64,000 bases of DNA, from positions 7,355,239 through 7,419,238 of the forward strand of contig NZ_LT985361.1 in NCBI RefSeq assembly GCF_900269665.1, written 5' to 3'. The position numbers and the translations under genes were made by a program. How positions within the stretch are numbered: the first letter of the stretch is position 1; the number at the start of each line of letters is the position of its first letter. Below are positions 7,962-17,000 of the stretch, one piece after another. Under the pieces are notes generated by a model, which saw only the letters and a program-made list of their open reading frames with translations, did no database searches and was not told the DNA's origin. This DNA is from Nocardia suismassiliense (lineage in GTDB: Bacteria; Actinomycetota; Actinomycetes; Mycobacteriales; Mycobacteriaceae).

Positions 7962-8693
7962 GTGTCATCACCGCATCAGTCCGTGCCACCGGCTAAATCG
8001 TCCCACACCGCGCCCGAGGGATCGGACACGGGTGGCGGCTCGGCCGCCACTGTGATCCGCATCCCACGCCTGGCCTTCCTAGGTGTGTTCATCCTGTTCA
8101 TGTGCGTGTTCTTCATGTTCGTCGGCTGGCCCGCCGGACTGTGGTGGATGCTGCTGATCCCCGTGGCGGTCACCGTGTGGGTGCTGCGGACGCAGACGAC
8201 GGTCTCCGAAGGTGGGCTGGATTTGCGGACCGTGTTCGGGTCGCGGCATCTGGACTGGTCTCAGTTGAAGGGGGTGCGTATCCCGAAGCGTGGATACGTG
8301 CGGGCCGATTTGGTCGACGGGGGTGAGGTGAAACTTCCTGCGGTCAGTTATGACCGGGTGCGGGATTTGGCGATTGCGTCGCAGGGGCGGATTCCGGATC
8401 CGTATGCGGTGCCGCCGGGTGATGCTGGTTCGGTGAGGTCGGGTGAGACGGAGTCCGGCGCGACGGGCGCCGACGCGGATTCGGTGAAGTCGGACGAGGC
8501 GGGCGCCTCGACCACCGACGCGGATGCGACCGAGTTGGACAACGCAGGCACCGCAACCGCCGACGCTGACACGACTGTGGCGGACAGTGGTACCCAGGGC
8601 ACGACCTACAACGCCGGGACCGACCGCGAGGGTGCGGCTTCCAGCGCTGCGGCTGACGACGACGCCCCCAGCAAGGACAGCAACAAGCAGTAG
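7962..8693 (+). CDS. PH-domain membrane protein, CFP6-like
   Basis: About 243 residues from GTG 7962 (AGGATGG upstream). After a ~40-residue Ser/Pro/Gly-rich N-terminus come two adjacent hydrophobic segments (LAFLGVFILFMCVFFMFVGW and GLWWMLLIPVAVTVWVL). Next is a small beta-rich PH-like domain (TTVSEGGLDLRTVFGSRHLDWSQLKGVRIPKRGYVRADLVDG), then a long acidic, Ala/Thr/Asp-rich tail of about 100 residues. Membrane topology plus the W-S-Q-L/V-x-G-V motif match the low-molecular-weight antigen CFP6 family. Its position, divergent from ilvB, matches mycobacteria. The role is unknown. The repetitive acidic tail, absent from short homologues, is probably disordered. Confidence 0.78.
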   Translation: MSSPHQSVPPAKSSHTAPEGSDTGGGSAATVIRIPRLAFLGVFILFMCVFFMFVGWPAGLWWMLLIPVAVTVWVLRTQTTVSEGGLDLRTVFGSRHLDWSQLKGVRIPKRGYVRADLVDGGEVKLPAVSYDRVRDLAIASQGRIPDPYAVPPGDAGSVRSGETESGATGADADSVKSDEAGASTTDADATELDNAGTATADADTTVADSGTQGTTYNAGTDREGAASSAAADDDAPSKDSNKQ

Positions 8694-9208
8694 ACGCAGC
8701 TCATGTCCGTGCAAGCTGCGCCACCGCCCGCCCGCCGAGATCAGCCGTTGCCACAGCTGCGGCCGAAAGCGCGGCTAGGCCATCACCGATGGGAACGGCA
8801 CCACCCATAGCCGACAGCGGGTAGTCCGGAGATGCGGCGAGAGGTGCAGCAGCACGGCTCTGCGCACGTTCCGGCACGGCTGCACCCGTCGATGGCACTG
8901 CGGACGGGAGCAGGAACAATCGCCGACGCTAGGATGTTGTCGGCGATGTGTCGGCAGATCGATCTCCGACTCGCACAACGCGGCCCGACGGTCCGGCAAC
9001 TCCGGTGACACCGTCAGCGTCGACGAGTACCACTCGCGGCGACACCGGCACGCGGCACGGACTGACACCAGAACGGACCGGGACGACGGCCACGAGCCGC
9101 GCTGACCGGCAGGTCGGCCGATACCCACGCGGGAGTACCGTGGAGCGGCCGCCGAGCTCACTCTGCGCAGTCGCATCCCAGCCCCCGCGACCAGACCGAG
9201 GACCATCA
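8694..9208. other. 515-bp intergenic region before ilvD
   Basis: I see no gene I can support. An open frame continuous with ilvD begins at 8948 but its 87 extra residues are Arg/Thr/Pro-rich and unlike dihydroxy-acid dehydratases. The ilvD promoter is presumably here; I cannot assign boxes. Confidence 0.5.
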
Positions 9209-11050
9209 ATGCCACCGCTTCGTTCACGCACCACCACCGTCGGCCGCAATGCCGCAGGCGCCCGCGCACTCTGGCGCGCCACCGGCATGACCGACTCCGA
9301 CTTCGGCAAGCCGATCGTCGCCATCTCGAACTCGTACACCCAGTTCGTGCCGGGCCACGTGCACTTGAAGAACGTCGGTGACATCGTTGCCGACGCGGTG
9401 CGCGCCGCGGGTGGCGTGCCGCGCGAATTCCACACGATCGCCGTCGACGACGGCATCGCGATGGGCCACGGCGGCATGCTGTACTCGCTGCCGTCGCGCG
9501 AGATCATCGCCGACTCCGTGGAATACATGGTGAACGCGCACACCGCCGACGCGCTGGTGTGTATCTCCAACTGCGACAAGATCACTCCCGGCATGCTGAA
9601 TGCCGCTATGCGACTGAATATTCCGACGGTGTTCGTCTCCGGCGGGCCGATGGAGGCCGGTAAGGCCGTGGTCGTCGGAGGTGTCGCGCAGGCACCGACC
9701 GATCTGATCACCGCGATCTCCGCGAGCGCGAATCAGGCTGTGTCCGAAGAGGGTTTGAGCGAGGTCGAGCGGTCCGCCTGCCCGACGTGTGGCTCCTGCT
9801 CGGGCATGTTCACCGCGAACTCGATGAACTGCCTCACCGAAGCGCTGGGACTCGCGTTGCCGGGCAACGGTTCCACGCTGGCCACCCATGCCGCGCGCCG
9901 GGCGCTGTTCGAGCGCGCGGGCACCGTGGTCGTCGACATCGCCAACCGCTGGTACCGCGAGGACGACGCGTCGGTGCTGCCCCGTAATGTCGCCAACGCC
10001 AAGGCTTTCCGCAATGCGATGGCGCTCGACGTTGCCATGGGCGGGTCGACCAATACGGTTCTGCACACCCTCGCCGCCGCGCAGGAGGGTGAGGTCGACT
10101 TCGATCTGCACACCATCGAGGAGACCAGCCGCCGGGTGCCGACCCTGTCGAAGGTGTCGCCGAACTCCGATTACCACATGGAGGACGTGCACCGGGCCGG
10201 TGGCATCCCCGCCATCCTCGGCGAGCTGCGTCGCGCCGGTCTGCTGGAGACCGACGTGAGCACCGTGCACACGCGCAGCTTCGACGAGTGGCTCGACACC
10301 TGGGATATCCGCTCCGGCAAGGCCTCCGCGGAAGCGATCGAGTTGTTCCACGCCGCGCCGGGCGGGGTGCGCACGGTCGAGCCGTTCTCCACCGAGAACC
10401 GCTGGTCCTCGCTCGACACCGATGCCGCCGGTGGTTGCATCCGCGACTTCGAGCACGCCTACACCCGGGAGGGGGGACTGGTCGTGTTGCGCGGCAACAT
10501 CGCTCCCGACGGTGCCGTGCTCAAGACCGCGGGCATCGACGAGGAGCTGTTCACCTTCCAGGGGCCCGCGCTCGTCGTGGAATCCCAGGAGGAAGCCGTG
10601 TCGGCGATTCTCGGCAAGAAGATCAAGGCGGGTGACGTGCTCGTCGTCCGTTACGAGGGTCCGGCGGGCGGGCCGGGTATGCAGGAAATGTTGCACCCCA
10701 CCGCCTTCCTCAAGGGCGCCGGGCTCGGCAAGCAGTGCGCGCTGATCACCGACGGCCGATTCTCCGGCGGCACCTCGGGCCTGTCCATCGGCCACATCTC
10801 CCCCGAGGCGGCCAGCGGCGGCACCATCGGCCTCATCGAGAACGGTGACCAGATCCGCATCGACGTCAGCACCCGCGCCCTCGAGGTCCTCGTCGACGAC
10901 GCCGTCCTCGCCGAACGCCGCGCCAAAATGGAAGCCTCCGAACGCCCCTGGCAACCCCTCAACCGCGACCGCCCCGTCACCACCGCCCTGCGCGCCTACG
11001 CCGCCCTCGCCACCTCAGCCGACAAGGGTGCAGTCCGCTACGTGCCGTAG
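9209..11050 (+). CDS. ilvD: Dihydroxy-acid dehydratase
   Basis: 613 residues. Fe-S enzyme dehydrating 2,3-dihydroxy-isovalerate or -methylvalerate to the 2-keto acid, the third common step of branched-chain amino acid synthesis. ATG 9209 has GAGGA upstream and gives the family length. Cluster cysteines are seen in LVCISNCDKITPGM and ACPTCGSCSGMF. The N-terminal block is NSYTQFVPGHVHLKNVG, lacking the extra Cys seen in the plant/Caulobacter-type subgroup. This places it with E. coli-type IlvD, typically an oxygen-sensitive [4Fe-4S] enzyme. The C-terminal FSGGTSGLSIGHISPEAASGG block is intact. It sits near ilvBNC but on the opposite strand, so it is probably regulated separately. Confidence 0.96.
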   Translation: MPPLRSRTTTVGRNAAGARALWRATGMTDSDFGKPIVAISNSYTQFVPGHVHLKNVGDIVADAVRAAGGVPREFHTIAVDDGIAMGHGGMLYSLPSREIIADSVEYMVNAHTADALVCISNCDKITPGMLNAAMRLNIPTVFVSGGPMEAGKAVVVGGVAQAPTDLITAISASANQAVSEEGLSEVERSACPTCGSCSGMFTANSMNCLTEALGLALPGNGSTLATHAARRALFERAGTVVVDIANRWYREDDASVLPRNVANAKAFRNAMALDVAMGGSTNTVLHTLAAAQEGEVDFDLHTIEETSRRVPTLSKVSPNSDYHMEDVHRAGGIPAILGELRRAGLLETDVSTVHTRSFDEWLDTWDIRSGKASAEAIELFHAAPGGVRTVEPFSTENRWSSLDTDAAGGCIRDFEHAYTREGGLVVLRGNIAPDGAVLKTAGIDEELFTFQGPALVVESQEEAVSAILGKKIKAGDVLVVRYEGPAGGPGMQEMLHPTAFLKGAGLGKQCALITDGRFSGGTSGLSIGHISPEAASGGTIGLIENGDQIRIDVSTRALEVLVDDAVLAERRAKMEASERPWQPLNRDRPVTTALRAYAALATSADKGAVRYVP

Positions 11051-11084
11051 TGATCCCGCCCAGCCCCAGCTGAGATCAACCCAA

Positions 11085-11540
11085 GCTGGGACTTCACCGG
11101 GCACCTCCTCGTCGTTGGCCGCCACCATGTCCCGTTCGCCCCCTCACGTAACGGCGAACGGGACATGCGGGCGCGCCCACTCGACACTCGCCACCACCAC
11201 GTCCCACTCGACCCCTCACGCAACGGCGAACGGGACATGGCAGCCCACTCACTCGCCGTTCGCCGCCAGCATGTCCCGCAACTGCCCACCCGTAGCAGCG
11301 AACGGGACCTGACGGCGCCCACTCAACATTCGTCGCCACCACGTCCCCCAGCTGCCCGCGCGCAACAGCGAACGGGACCTGACGCAGCAGCCACTCGACA
11401 TTCGCCGCCACCACGTCCCATTCGACCCCGCACCTAACGGCGAACGGGACATGACGGCACGCCCCTCGACACTCGCCCCCATGATGTCCCGCTTGAGGAT
11501 GCCAACTGCCCGCCCACAGCGGCGAGCGGGGCATGGCGGA
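11085..11540. repeat. 72-bp tandem hairpin repeat array A (six units)
   Basis: Six units end in CGAACGGGACATG or a variant at about 11167, 11239, 11311, 11381, 11453 and 11535 (spacing 70-72 bp, the last 82). Within a unit, ACGTCCC or ATGTCCCGTTCG is followed 25-30 bp later by CGAACGGGACATG, so each can fold into a stem-loop. The array fills the 586-bp gap between ilvD and the doxX terminator; I see no gene. The reverse complement resembles the 72-bp units at 44.22-44.63 kb. Confidence 0.9.
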
Positions 11541-11592
11541 ACGATCGCGCGAAAACCGCTGCGACCGCGTCTCGTTCGACGAGCAAACAAGA

Positions 11593-11622
11593 CTGCGCCC
11601 CTCGGAAGTGCGAGGGGCGCAG
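11593..11622 (-). terminator. Terminator of the DoxX gene
   Basis: Perfect 12-bp stem CTGCGCCCCTCG / CGAGGGGCGCAG with a 6-nt loop. On the minus strand it is followed by TCTTGTTTG. It starts 14 bp past the stop codon of the gene ending at 11637. Confidence 0.8.
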
Positions 11623-11636
11623 AAGGTTCGGGCGAG

Positions 11637-12494
11637 TTAGTTGAAGGGGCCGATGCCGGTCAATGGGTTGCCGCCGTGCAGGTACCAGTAGGTGAAGATG
11701 GCGGCGGCTATGGACAGGAGCAGGACTACGAAGGAGCCGGCGAAGGGGCGGGTGGCCCAGCCGCGGTTGCGGTCGAGGGCCCAGCGGCCGGGGCCGGTGA
11801 GGATGATGACGGCGGAGATGCCGGCGAGGATGCTCTCCATTTCGACGCCGGTGGGGACGGATGCCTTGTATTGGAAGCCGGGGATCATGCCTTGCTTCCA
11901 GGCCCAGGCGTCGAGGATGACGGCGAGGACGGCGCCTGCGGCGAGCGGGGTGGCGAGGCCGAGGACCAGGAGTGCGCCGCCGCCGACTTCGCCGATGGTG
12001 ACCAGGATGGCCGACACGGTCGGGTGGTCCCAGCCGCCTTTCTCCATCATGTCGCGGGTGCCGTCGAGGCCGGGGCCGTTGAACCAGCCGGTCAGCTTCT
12101 GCAGGCCGTGGTAGATGAAGGTGCCGCCGACGATCAGCCGCAGCAGGAATAAACCGAAATCCAGTGTGCCGCGGCGGTTCTCGCCGTTGCGGCGACGCAG
12201 CCTGCCGGTGTCGGTCGGCGCGTTCGCGGCGGGCGGGATGCTGGCGTAGGCATAGGCGGGCGACGCGTCCGGCGCGGTGCCGCTGGCGCCGACGGGCGGA
12301 ACGTCGGGGTCGAGGCCGAGTTCGTCGTCGGTGCGCGGCACGTCCTTGGACAGCCTGGGAAACTGCTCGGTCGGCGAATCGAACGGACTGCTGACGCCTC
12401 GACCGGTGGACGACACCGCCGACTGCTCGGCCGTGGACGGCATTGAACGCTGGGCCGCCGAGGGGTCGGATGTGTCTTTCGGCTTCTCGGTCAC
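11637..12494 (-). CDS. DoxX family membrane protein
   Basis: 285 residues from GTG 12494. The N-terminal ~130 residues are Ser/Pro/Asp-rich and probably disordered and cytoplasmic. The C-terminal part holds four membrane helices of the DoxX fold (LDFGLFLLRLIVGGTFIYHGLQKLTGWF; ILVTIGEVGGGALLVLGLATPLA; a third; a last helix SFVVLLLSIAAAIFTYWYL). In M. tuberculosis the DoxX at the same position (Rv3005c) works in a membrane oxidoreductase complex for thiol-redox homeostasis; a similar role here is inference from synteny. TAGGGT lies 7 nt upstream of the GTG, suggesting a leaderless or near-leaderless transcript. Longer in-frame starts upstream lack supporting sequence. Confidence 0.85.
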   Translation of the reverse strand: MTEKPKDTSDPSAAQRSMPSTAEQSAVSSTGRGVSSPFDSPTEQFPRLSKDVPRTDDELGLDPDVPPVGASGTAPDASPAYAYASIPPAANAPTDTGRLRRRNGENRRGTLDFGLFLLRLIVGGTFIYHGLQKLTGWFNGPGLDGTRDMMEKGGWDHPTVSAILVTIGEVGGGALLVLGLATPLAAGAVLAVILDAWAWKQGMIPGFQYKASVPTGVEMESILAGISAVIILTGPGRWALDRNRGWATRPFAGSFVVLLLSIAAAIFTYWYLHGGNPLTGIGPFN

Positions 12495-12645
12495 GGCCAA
12501 TACCCTATGCTGCGCCGCGCAACAGCGGGCACCAAACACTATTGGCGTGTCAGTTCCCGACAAAATACAGGTGTGCGGCCGGAATTCGGGGGCGCACCGG
12601 ACCCGGGAGCGGCGGTGTCGGACGGTTTTCCGTAACGTCTGAGCT

Positions 12646-13749
12646 ATGAGGTTGGTTGTCGTGGGTCGCGTTGCGGCGAGCTTGGTGCTCGGGTCCGTGC
12701 TGGTGTCCGGCTGCGCGCGGTTCGATGATTCGGCGTCGAGCCCGTTCACGCCGGAGCCGACGCTGCATGGGGCGAACATCGACCCGAAGAAACCGGGACA
12801 GGAGCAGACGTCGACCACTCGGCCCAGCGGGCCGTGCATCGACCCGGATCCCGCGGTGGTGGCGACCTGCCTGGACACCACGGGCGGACTGGTCGCGCTC
12901 GGCGACGGCGCGCTGGTCGCCGAGCGGCGCACCGGGCGCATCCTGAAGGTCGCGCCGGAAACGCCGCCGAGCGAGTACGCGCGGGTGGAGGTGGATGGCT
13001 CCGCCGACGGCGGGCTCAGCGATCTCGCGCTCTCCCCGACGTTCCGCGAAGACGGCCTGATCTACGCCTACATCACCACGCCCAGCGACAACCGGGTGGT
13101 CCGCATCGCCCAGGGCGGCGGCCCGCCGAAGGACATCCTGACCGGAATCCCCAAGGGCGCCACCGGAAATCACGGCGCCATCGATTTCGTCACGCCCACC
13201 CAGATGCTGGTGCTGACCGGTGACGCGGGCAACCCCGACGCCGCGAACTCTCCGTCCTCGCTGGCGGGCAAGCTGCTGCGGGTCAATTCCCCCGCGCCGG
13301 GCGCCTCCGCGGAGATCGCGGTGTCCGGCATCGGCGTCGCCGGCGATATCTGCCGGGACAGCAAGGACAGCGTCTGGATCACCGATCGCACCCCGGTCGA
13401 GGACCGGCTGCAGCGACTCGGCGGCGACGGTGCGGTCACCACGGCGTGGACCTGGCCCGACCGTCCAGGTGTTGCGGGCTGCGCCGCCGCGACCGACGGG
13501 GTCGCGATCGCGCTGACCAAGGGCAAAGCCCTCGCCATCGCGGCGGCCGACGCCAACACCCACGAGGTCACCTCGGCGCCGACGCTGATCGCACAGGACA
13601 AGTACGGGCAGCTCGGCGGCGCGACCGTCGGCGCGGACGGTGCCATCTGGGTCGGCACCGTCAACAAGACAGACGGCCAGCCCGGGCCGAATGACGATCG
13701 GGTAGTACGCATTCCGCCGCCGCAGGCCGGTGGGAACGGACCGGACTAA
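12646..13749 (+). CDS. LppZ-like lipoprotein, PQQ/sorbosone-dehydrogenase-type beta-propeller
   Basis: 367 residues. Signal peptide with lipobox LVSGC (Cys about 23), so anchored on the outer face of the membrane. The rest is a six-bladed beta-propeller of the glucose/sorbosone dehydrogenase type: DGGLSDLALSPTFREDGLIYAYIT, GNHGAIDFVTPTQMLVLTGDAGN, LLRVNSPAPG, VSGIGVAGDICRDSKDSVWITDR. Homologues lacking full catalytic sets exist, so oxidoreductase activity is uncertain. Position beside DoxX matches LppZ of mycobacteria. Divergent from doxX over about 150 bp. A strong hairpin follows the stop. Confidence 0.85.
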   Translation: MRLVVVGRVAASLVLGSVLVSGCARFDDSASSPFTPEPTLHGANIDPKKPGQEQTSTTRPSGPCIDPDPAVVATCLDTTGGLVALGDGALVAERRTGRILKVAPETPPSEYARVEVDGSADGGLSDLALSPTFREDGLIYAYITTPSDNRVVRIAQGGGPPKDILTGIPKGATGNHGAIDFVTPTQMLVLTGDAGNPDAANSPSSLAGKLLRVNSPAPGASAEIAVSGIGVAGDICRDSKDSVWITDRTPVEDRLQRLGGDGAVTTAWTWPDRPGVAGCAAATDGVAIALTKGKALAIAAADANTHEVTSAPTLIAQDKYGQLGGATVGADGAIWVGTVNKTDGQPGPNDDRVVRIPPPQAGGNGPD

Positions 13750-13764
13750 CCTCCGGCAGACGGT

Positions 13765-13796
13765 AGACGGGCCGACTCCACGGAGTCGGCCCGTCT
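13765..13796 (+). terminator. Terminator after the LppZ-like gene
   Basis: AGACGGGCCGACTCC and GGAGTCGGCCCGTCT form a perfect 15-bp stem with a 2-nt loop, 15 bp after the stop codon. Confidence 0.85.
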
Positions 13797-14054
13797 GCGT
13801 TACCAAGGTAGTTGCGTCCGAACAGGTTCGGCGGATGAGCCGATCCCCGCGCAAAAGACGCAACCGAGAACCGACAGCGCCCGACGACAGCCCAACCGTT
13901 GCGAGGCAACGCAACCCGTCGATGCGCCCGACTGCCGCGCCGACAAACCTTCGCGAGGCAACTCAGCCAGTCGGCGGCCCCGTCGCGTCGAACTGCCTAC
14001 CGGATGGCGCAACCGACCTCGTCAACGCCTGCAACCCTTGCAGGCCAGCAGATT
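13797..14054. other. Intergenic remainder between convergent LppZ-like gene and gatB
   Basis: About 258 bp of GC-rich sequence with no supported gene. GCGAGGCAACGCAACC and GCGAGGCAACTCAGCC appear about 60 bp apart as a weak direct repeat. Confidence 0.45.
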
Positions 14055-15560
14055 TCAGCTGCAGGCCGCCAGCACGAGCTCCCGCACGCGCGCCGCATCC
14101 GCCTGCCCACGAGTCGCTTTCATCACGTCACCGACGATCTTGCCCGCGGCCTGCACCTTGCCGGAGCGGATCTTCTCGGCGATATCCGGGTTCGCAGCGA
14201 GCGCCTTCTCCACCTCGGCCTGCAAAGCGCTGTCGTCACTGACCATGCCGAGCCCCTTGGACTCGACGATCTGGGCGGGGTCGCCCTCGCCGGCCAGCAC
14301 GAAGTCGACGACCTGCTTGGCGACCTTGTTGTTCACCGTCTTGGCCTCGACCAGGTTGATCACCTCGGCGACCTGGGCGGGAGTGATCGGCAGGTCCTCC
14401 AGCGCGACCTCGCGCTCCTTGGCCTTCTCGGTCAGGTAGGCAACCCACCAGGAGCGCGCCTCGTTGGCCGGGGCGCCCGCGTCGACGGTGGCGATGATGA
14501 GGTCGAGCGCGCCCGCGTTGACGAGGTCGCGCATCACCTCGTCCGACAGTCCCCAGTCGGACTGGATGCGGGACCGGCGCAGCCACGGGTACTCCGGGAT
14601 GGTGTCGCGCAGCTGCTCGACCCATTCCGCCTCGGGCGCAACGGGTTCCAGGTCGGGCTCGGGGAAGTAACGGTAGTCCTCGGAGGTTTCCTTGACCCGG
14701 CCCGGCGAGGTGGTGCCGTCGGTCTCGTGGAAGTGCCTGGTCTCCTGCACGATGGTGCCGCCACCGGCCAGCACGGCGGCCTGGCGGCGCATCTCGAAGC
14801 GCACGGCGACCTCGACGCTGCGCAGCGAGTTCACGTTCTTCGTCTCGGTGCGGGTGCCGAACTCCTTGGCGCCGATCGGCATCAGCGACACGTTGGCGTC
14901 GCAGCGCAGCGAACCCTGCTCCATCTTGACGTCGGACACATTGAGCGACCGGAGCACTTCACGCAGCGCGGTGACGTACGCGCGGGCCACCTCGGGCGCG
15001 CGCTCCCCCGCGCCGGTGATCGGTTTGGTGACGATCTCGACCAGCGGCACACCCGCCCGGTTGTAGTCGAGCAGCGAGTGGCTGGCGCCGTGGATACGCC
15101 CGGTCGCGCCGCCGACGTGGGTCGACTTGCCGGTGTCTTCTTCCATGTGCGCGCGCTCGATCTCCACCCGGAAGGTGCTGCCGTCGTCGAGCAGCACGTC
15201 GAGGTAGCCCTCGGTGGCGATCGGCTCGTCGTACTGGCTGATCTGGTAGTTCTTCGGCTGATCCGGGTAGAAGTAGTTCTTGCGCGCGAACCGGCCCCAC
15301 GGGGTGATCGAACAGTTCAGCGCGAGCCCGATGCGGATCGCCGACTCGACGGCTTTCTCGTTCACCACCGGCAGCGAACCGGGCAGACCGAGGCACACCG
15401 GGCACACCTGGGTGTTCGGGCCTGCCCCGAATTCGGTCGGGCACCCGCAGAACATCTTGGTCGCGGTGGACAGCTCGACGTGGACCTCCATGCCAAGCAC
15501 CGGCTCGAACCGGGCAATGACATCGGAGTAATCCATCAAGTCGAGTGTGGGTGTGCTCAT
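14055..15560 (-). CDS. gatB: Asp-tRNA(Asn)/Glu-tRNA(Gln) amidotransferase subunit B
   Basis: 501 residues from ATG 15560 (TAGAAT 7 nt upstream suggests a leaderless message). GatB recognises misacylated tRNA and phosphorylates the acyl group so that ammonia from GatA can amidate it. The N-terminal kinase-like cradle (FEPVLGMEVHVELSTATKMFCGC with zinc-binding Cys, and NRAGVPLVEIVTKP) and the C-terminal YqeY-like tail (ATRGQADAARVRELVLAACS) are complete. In mycobacteria gatB follows pfkA and gatA; here gatA and gatC are 25 kb away, so GatB is made from a separate transcript. Confidence 0.97.
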   Translation of the reverse strand: MSTPTLDLMDYSDVIARFEPVLGMEVHVELSTATKMFCGCPTEFGAGPNTQVCPVCLGLPGSLPVVNEKAVESAIRIGLALNCSITPWGRFARKNYFYPDQPKNYQISQYDEPIATEGYLDVLLDDGSTFRVEIERAHMEEDTGKSTHVGGATGRIHGASHSLLDYNRAGVPLVEIVTKPITGAGERAPEVARAYVTALREVLRSLNVSDVKMEQGSLRCDANVSLMPIGAKEFGTRTETKNVNSLRSVEVAVRFEMRRQAAVLAGGGTIVQETRHFHETDGTTSPGRVKETSEDYRYFPEPDLEPVAPEAEWVEQLRDTIPEYPWLRRSRIQSDWGLSDEVMRDLVNAGALDLIIATVDAGAPANEARSWWVAYLTEKAKEREVALEDLPITPAQVAEVINLVEAKTVNNKVAKQVVDFVLAGEGDPAQIVESKGLGMVSDDSALQAEVEKALAANPDIAEKIRSGKVQAAGKIVGDVMKATRGQADAARVRELVLAACS

Positions 15561-15614
15561 GCCGAACATTCTATGTAAGCCCTCACGCGACAACGCACGG
15601 GCTCACACCCACTC

Positions 15615-17000
15615 CTACTTCGGCTGGACCCGCTGGGTCAACCAGCCGGTGACATAGGTGAGCACCTCCGGCGAGACAGTCGTCTCGATCTCGCTGTACT
15701 CGTCGGGCCGCCCGGTCTCGGTGGGCTGCATCAGGTGGTTGAGACCGGGGAACACATGAACGGTCGCATCAGGGTTGGCGGCGAGGGCGGCTCGCATCGC
15801 AGGCTCGCTCTGGCCGGGTGGCACCTGCAAATCCTTCTCGCCGAAGAACGCGAGCACCGGAACGCGCAGTGCCGCCAACGCCGGAGCCGGATCGTAAGCG
15901 ACGAGAGCGGCCAGGTACGGCGTGATTCCGGCGGTGACCTGGGATTCCGGGGCACGCTGGTCGGCAGGCTTGGCCTCGTTCTGCTTGCGTACCAAGTCCT
16001 TTGCCGCCGCCAGATCACCCGCCTTCAACAGTGCCGCCAGCTCGGCGGTTTCCTGGACCTGTTTGTCGACGGCGTCGGCGGGCGCGCCGCTCGCGCTGGT
16101 GATCAGCCGGGTTTGCTCGACGAGCACGTCGCCACCCGAGACGCCCGGCCCGGCCATCAGGATGACGAAGGCGACCCCGCTGTCGGTTCGCGCGGCGACC
16201 ATCGGCGCGAGGTAGCCGCCTTCGCTGTGCCCGAACAGGCCGACGCGGGCCGGGTCGATGTCCGGGCGACCGCGCAGGAAGCCGACGCCTGCCGCGGCGT
16301 CATTGGACAGGTCGGTGTAGTTCGCGTCATCCAGCTTGCCGCCGGTGCCGCCGACGCCCCGGTCGTCGACCCGGAGGACGGCGTAACCCGCCCTGGTCAA
16401 CGTGTCCGCGATCAGCAGGAAAGGCTTGTGGCCGAGCAGTTCTTCGTCGCGGTCCTGTGGCCCGCTGCCGGTGATCAACAGGACCGCGGGGAACGGTCCG
16501 GTGCCCTCGGGTTTGGTCAGGGTGCCCGCGATGGTGAGGTCACCGTTGCGGTAGGTGACGTCCTCCGCTTTGTACGGGAACGGCGGCTTCGGCTCCTGCG
16601 GGCGGACCGGCGGCGGCAGTGTGCCGCGCTGCAGCACGAGCCGGAACGTCTCGCCGCCCTGGAGGAAATCGCCGGTGATCTGGTCGGGGCCTTGTTCGTA
16701 TTCGCCACGGAACTTCGGGTCGCCCGGAACGTCCGCGATCGCGAAAGACACCCCGCTGCGATCGGATCGCACGTCCTTCAACTCCACCGCCTTGACGCCC
16801 TGCGACGGGATGTCGATGGTGGCCGTGCCTTTGTCGGTGAACGTCACGCCGATCTGAGTCGGTCGCCCCGGCACCTCGATCGCCCCGTGCCAGTCGCCGG
16901 TCGTCGGCTCGGGCGGATTCGAGTCCGATCCCGAAGAGCAGCCCGCCACCAGCATCGCAATGACGAACAGTGCCAACGCGATCAGTCGCCCAGTGCGCAT
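15615..17000 (-). CDS. Lipoprotein alpha/beta hydrolase
   Basis: 461 residues. Lipobox VAGC (Cys21) makes it an outer-face membrane lipoprotein. Residues ~30-130 form a beta-rich N-terminal domain (GAIEVPGRPTQIGVTF, GPDQITGDFLQGGETF). Residues ~150-460 are an alpha/beta hydrolase of the S9-peptidase/dienelactone-hydrolase kind, with oxyanion-side LLITGSGPQDRD, nucleophile GHSEGG, acid in FFGEKDLQVPP and a His in GLNHLMQ. It would hydrolyse an ester or peptide bond outside the cell; the substrate is unknown. The next upstream gene ends 19 bp inside its 5' end, so the two are probably co-transcribed. Confidence 0.85.
   Translation of the reverse strand: MRTGRLIALALFVIAMLVAGCSSGSDSNPPEPTTGDWHGAIEVPGRPTQIGVTFTDKGTATIDIPSQGVKAVELKDVRSDRSGVSFAIADVPGDPKFRGEYEQGPDQITGDFLQGGETFRLVLQRGTLPPPVRPQEPKPPFPYKAEDVTYRNGDLTIAGTLTKPEGTGPFPAVLLITGSGPQDRDEELLGHKPFLLIADTLTRAGYAVLRVDDRGVGGTGGKLDDANYTDLSNDAAAGVGFLRGRPDIDPARVGLFGHSEGGYLAPMVAARTDSGVAFVILMAGPGVSGGDVLVEQTRLITSASGAPADAVDKQVQETAELAALLKAGDLAAAKDLVRKQNEAKPADQRAPESQVTAGITPYLAALVAYDPAPALAALRVPVLAFFGEKDLQVPPGQSEPAMRAALAANPDATVHVFPGLNHLMQPTETGRPDEYSEIETTVSPEVLTYVTGWLTQRVQPK

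Noticed and set aside
8948..9208. 87-residue N-terminal extension of ilvD
   Set aside because: Thr/Arg-rich, unlike the family; ATG 9209 gives the usual length and has GAGGA.
11094..11534. Open frames across array A on both strands
   Set aside because: They arise from the 72-bp period being a multiple of three; no start signal or family.
11085..11540. CRISPR array
   Set aside because: The whole 72-bp unit is repeated with drift; there are no constant repeats with unique spacers and no cas genes.
12550..13914. A 454-codon frame antisense to the LppZ-like lipoprotein gene
   Set aside because: No family resemblance, arginine-rich; the sense protein has a lipobox and propeller repeats.
13899..15578. 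A 559-codon frame antisense to gatB
   Set aside because: Shadow of a universally conserved gene with intact GatB motifs.
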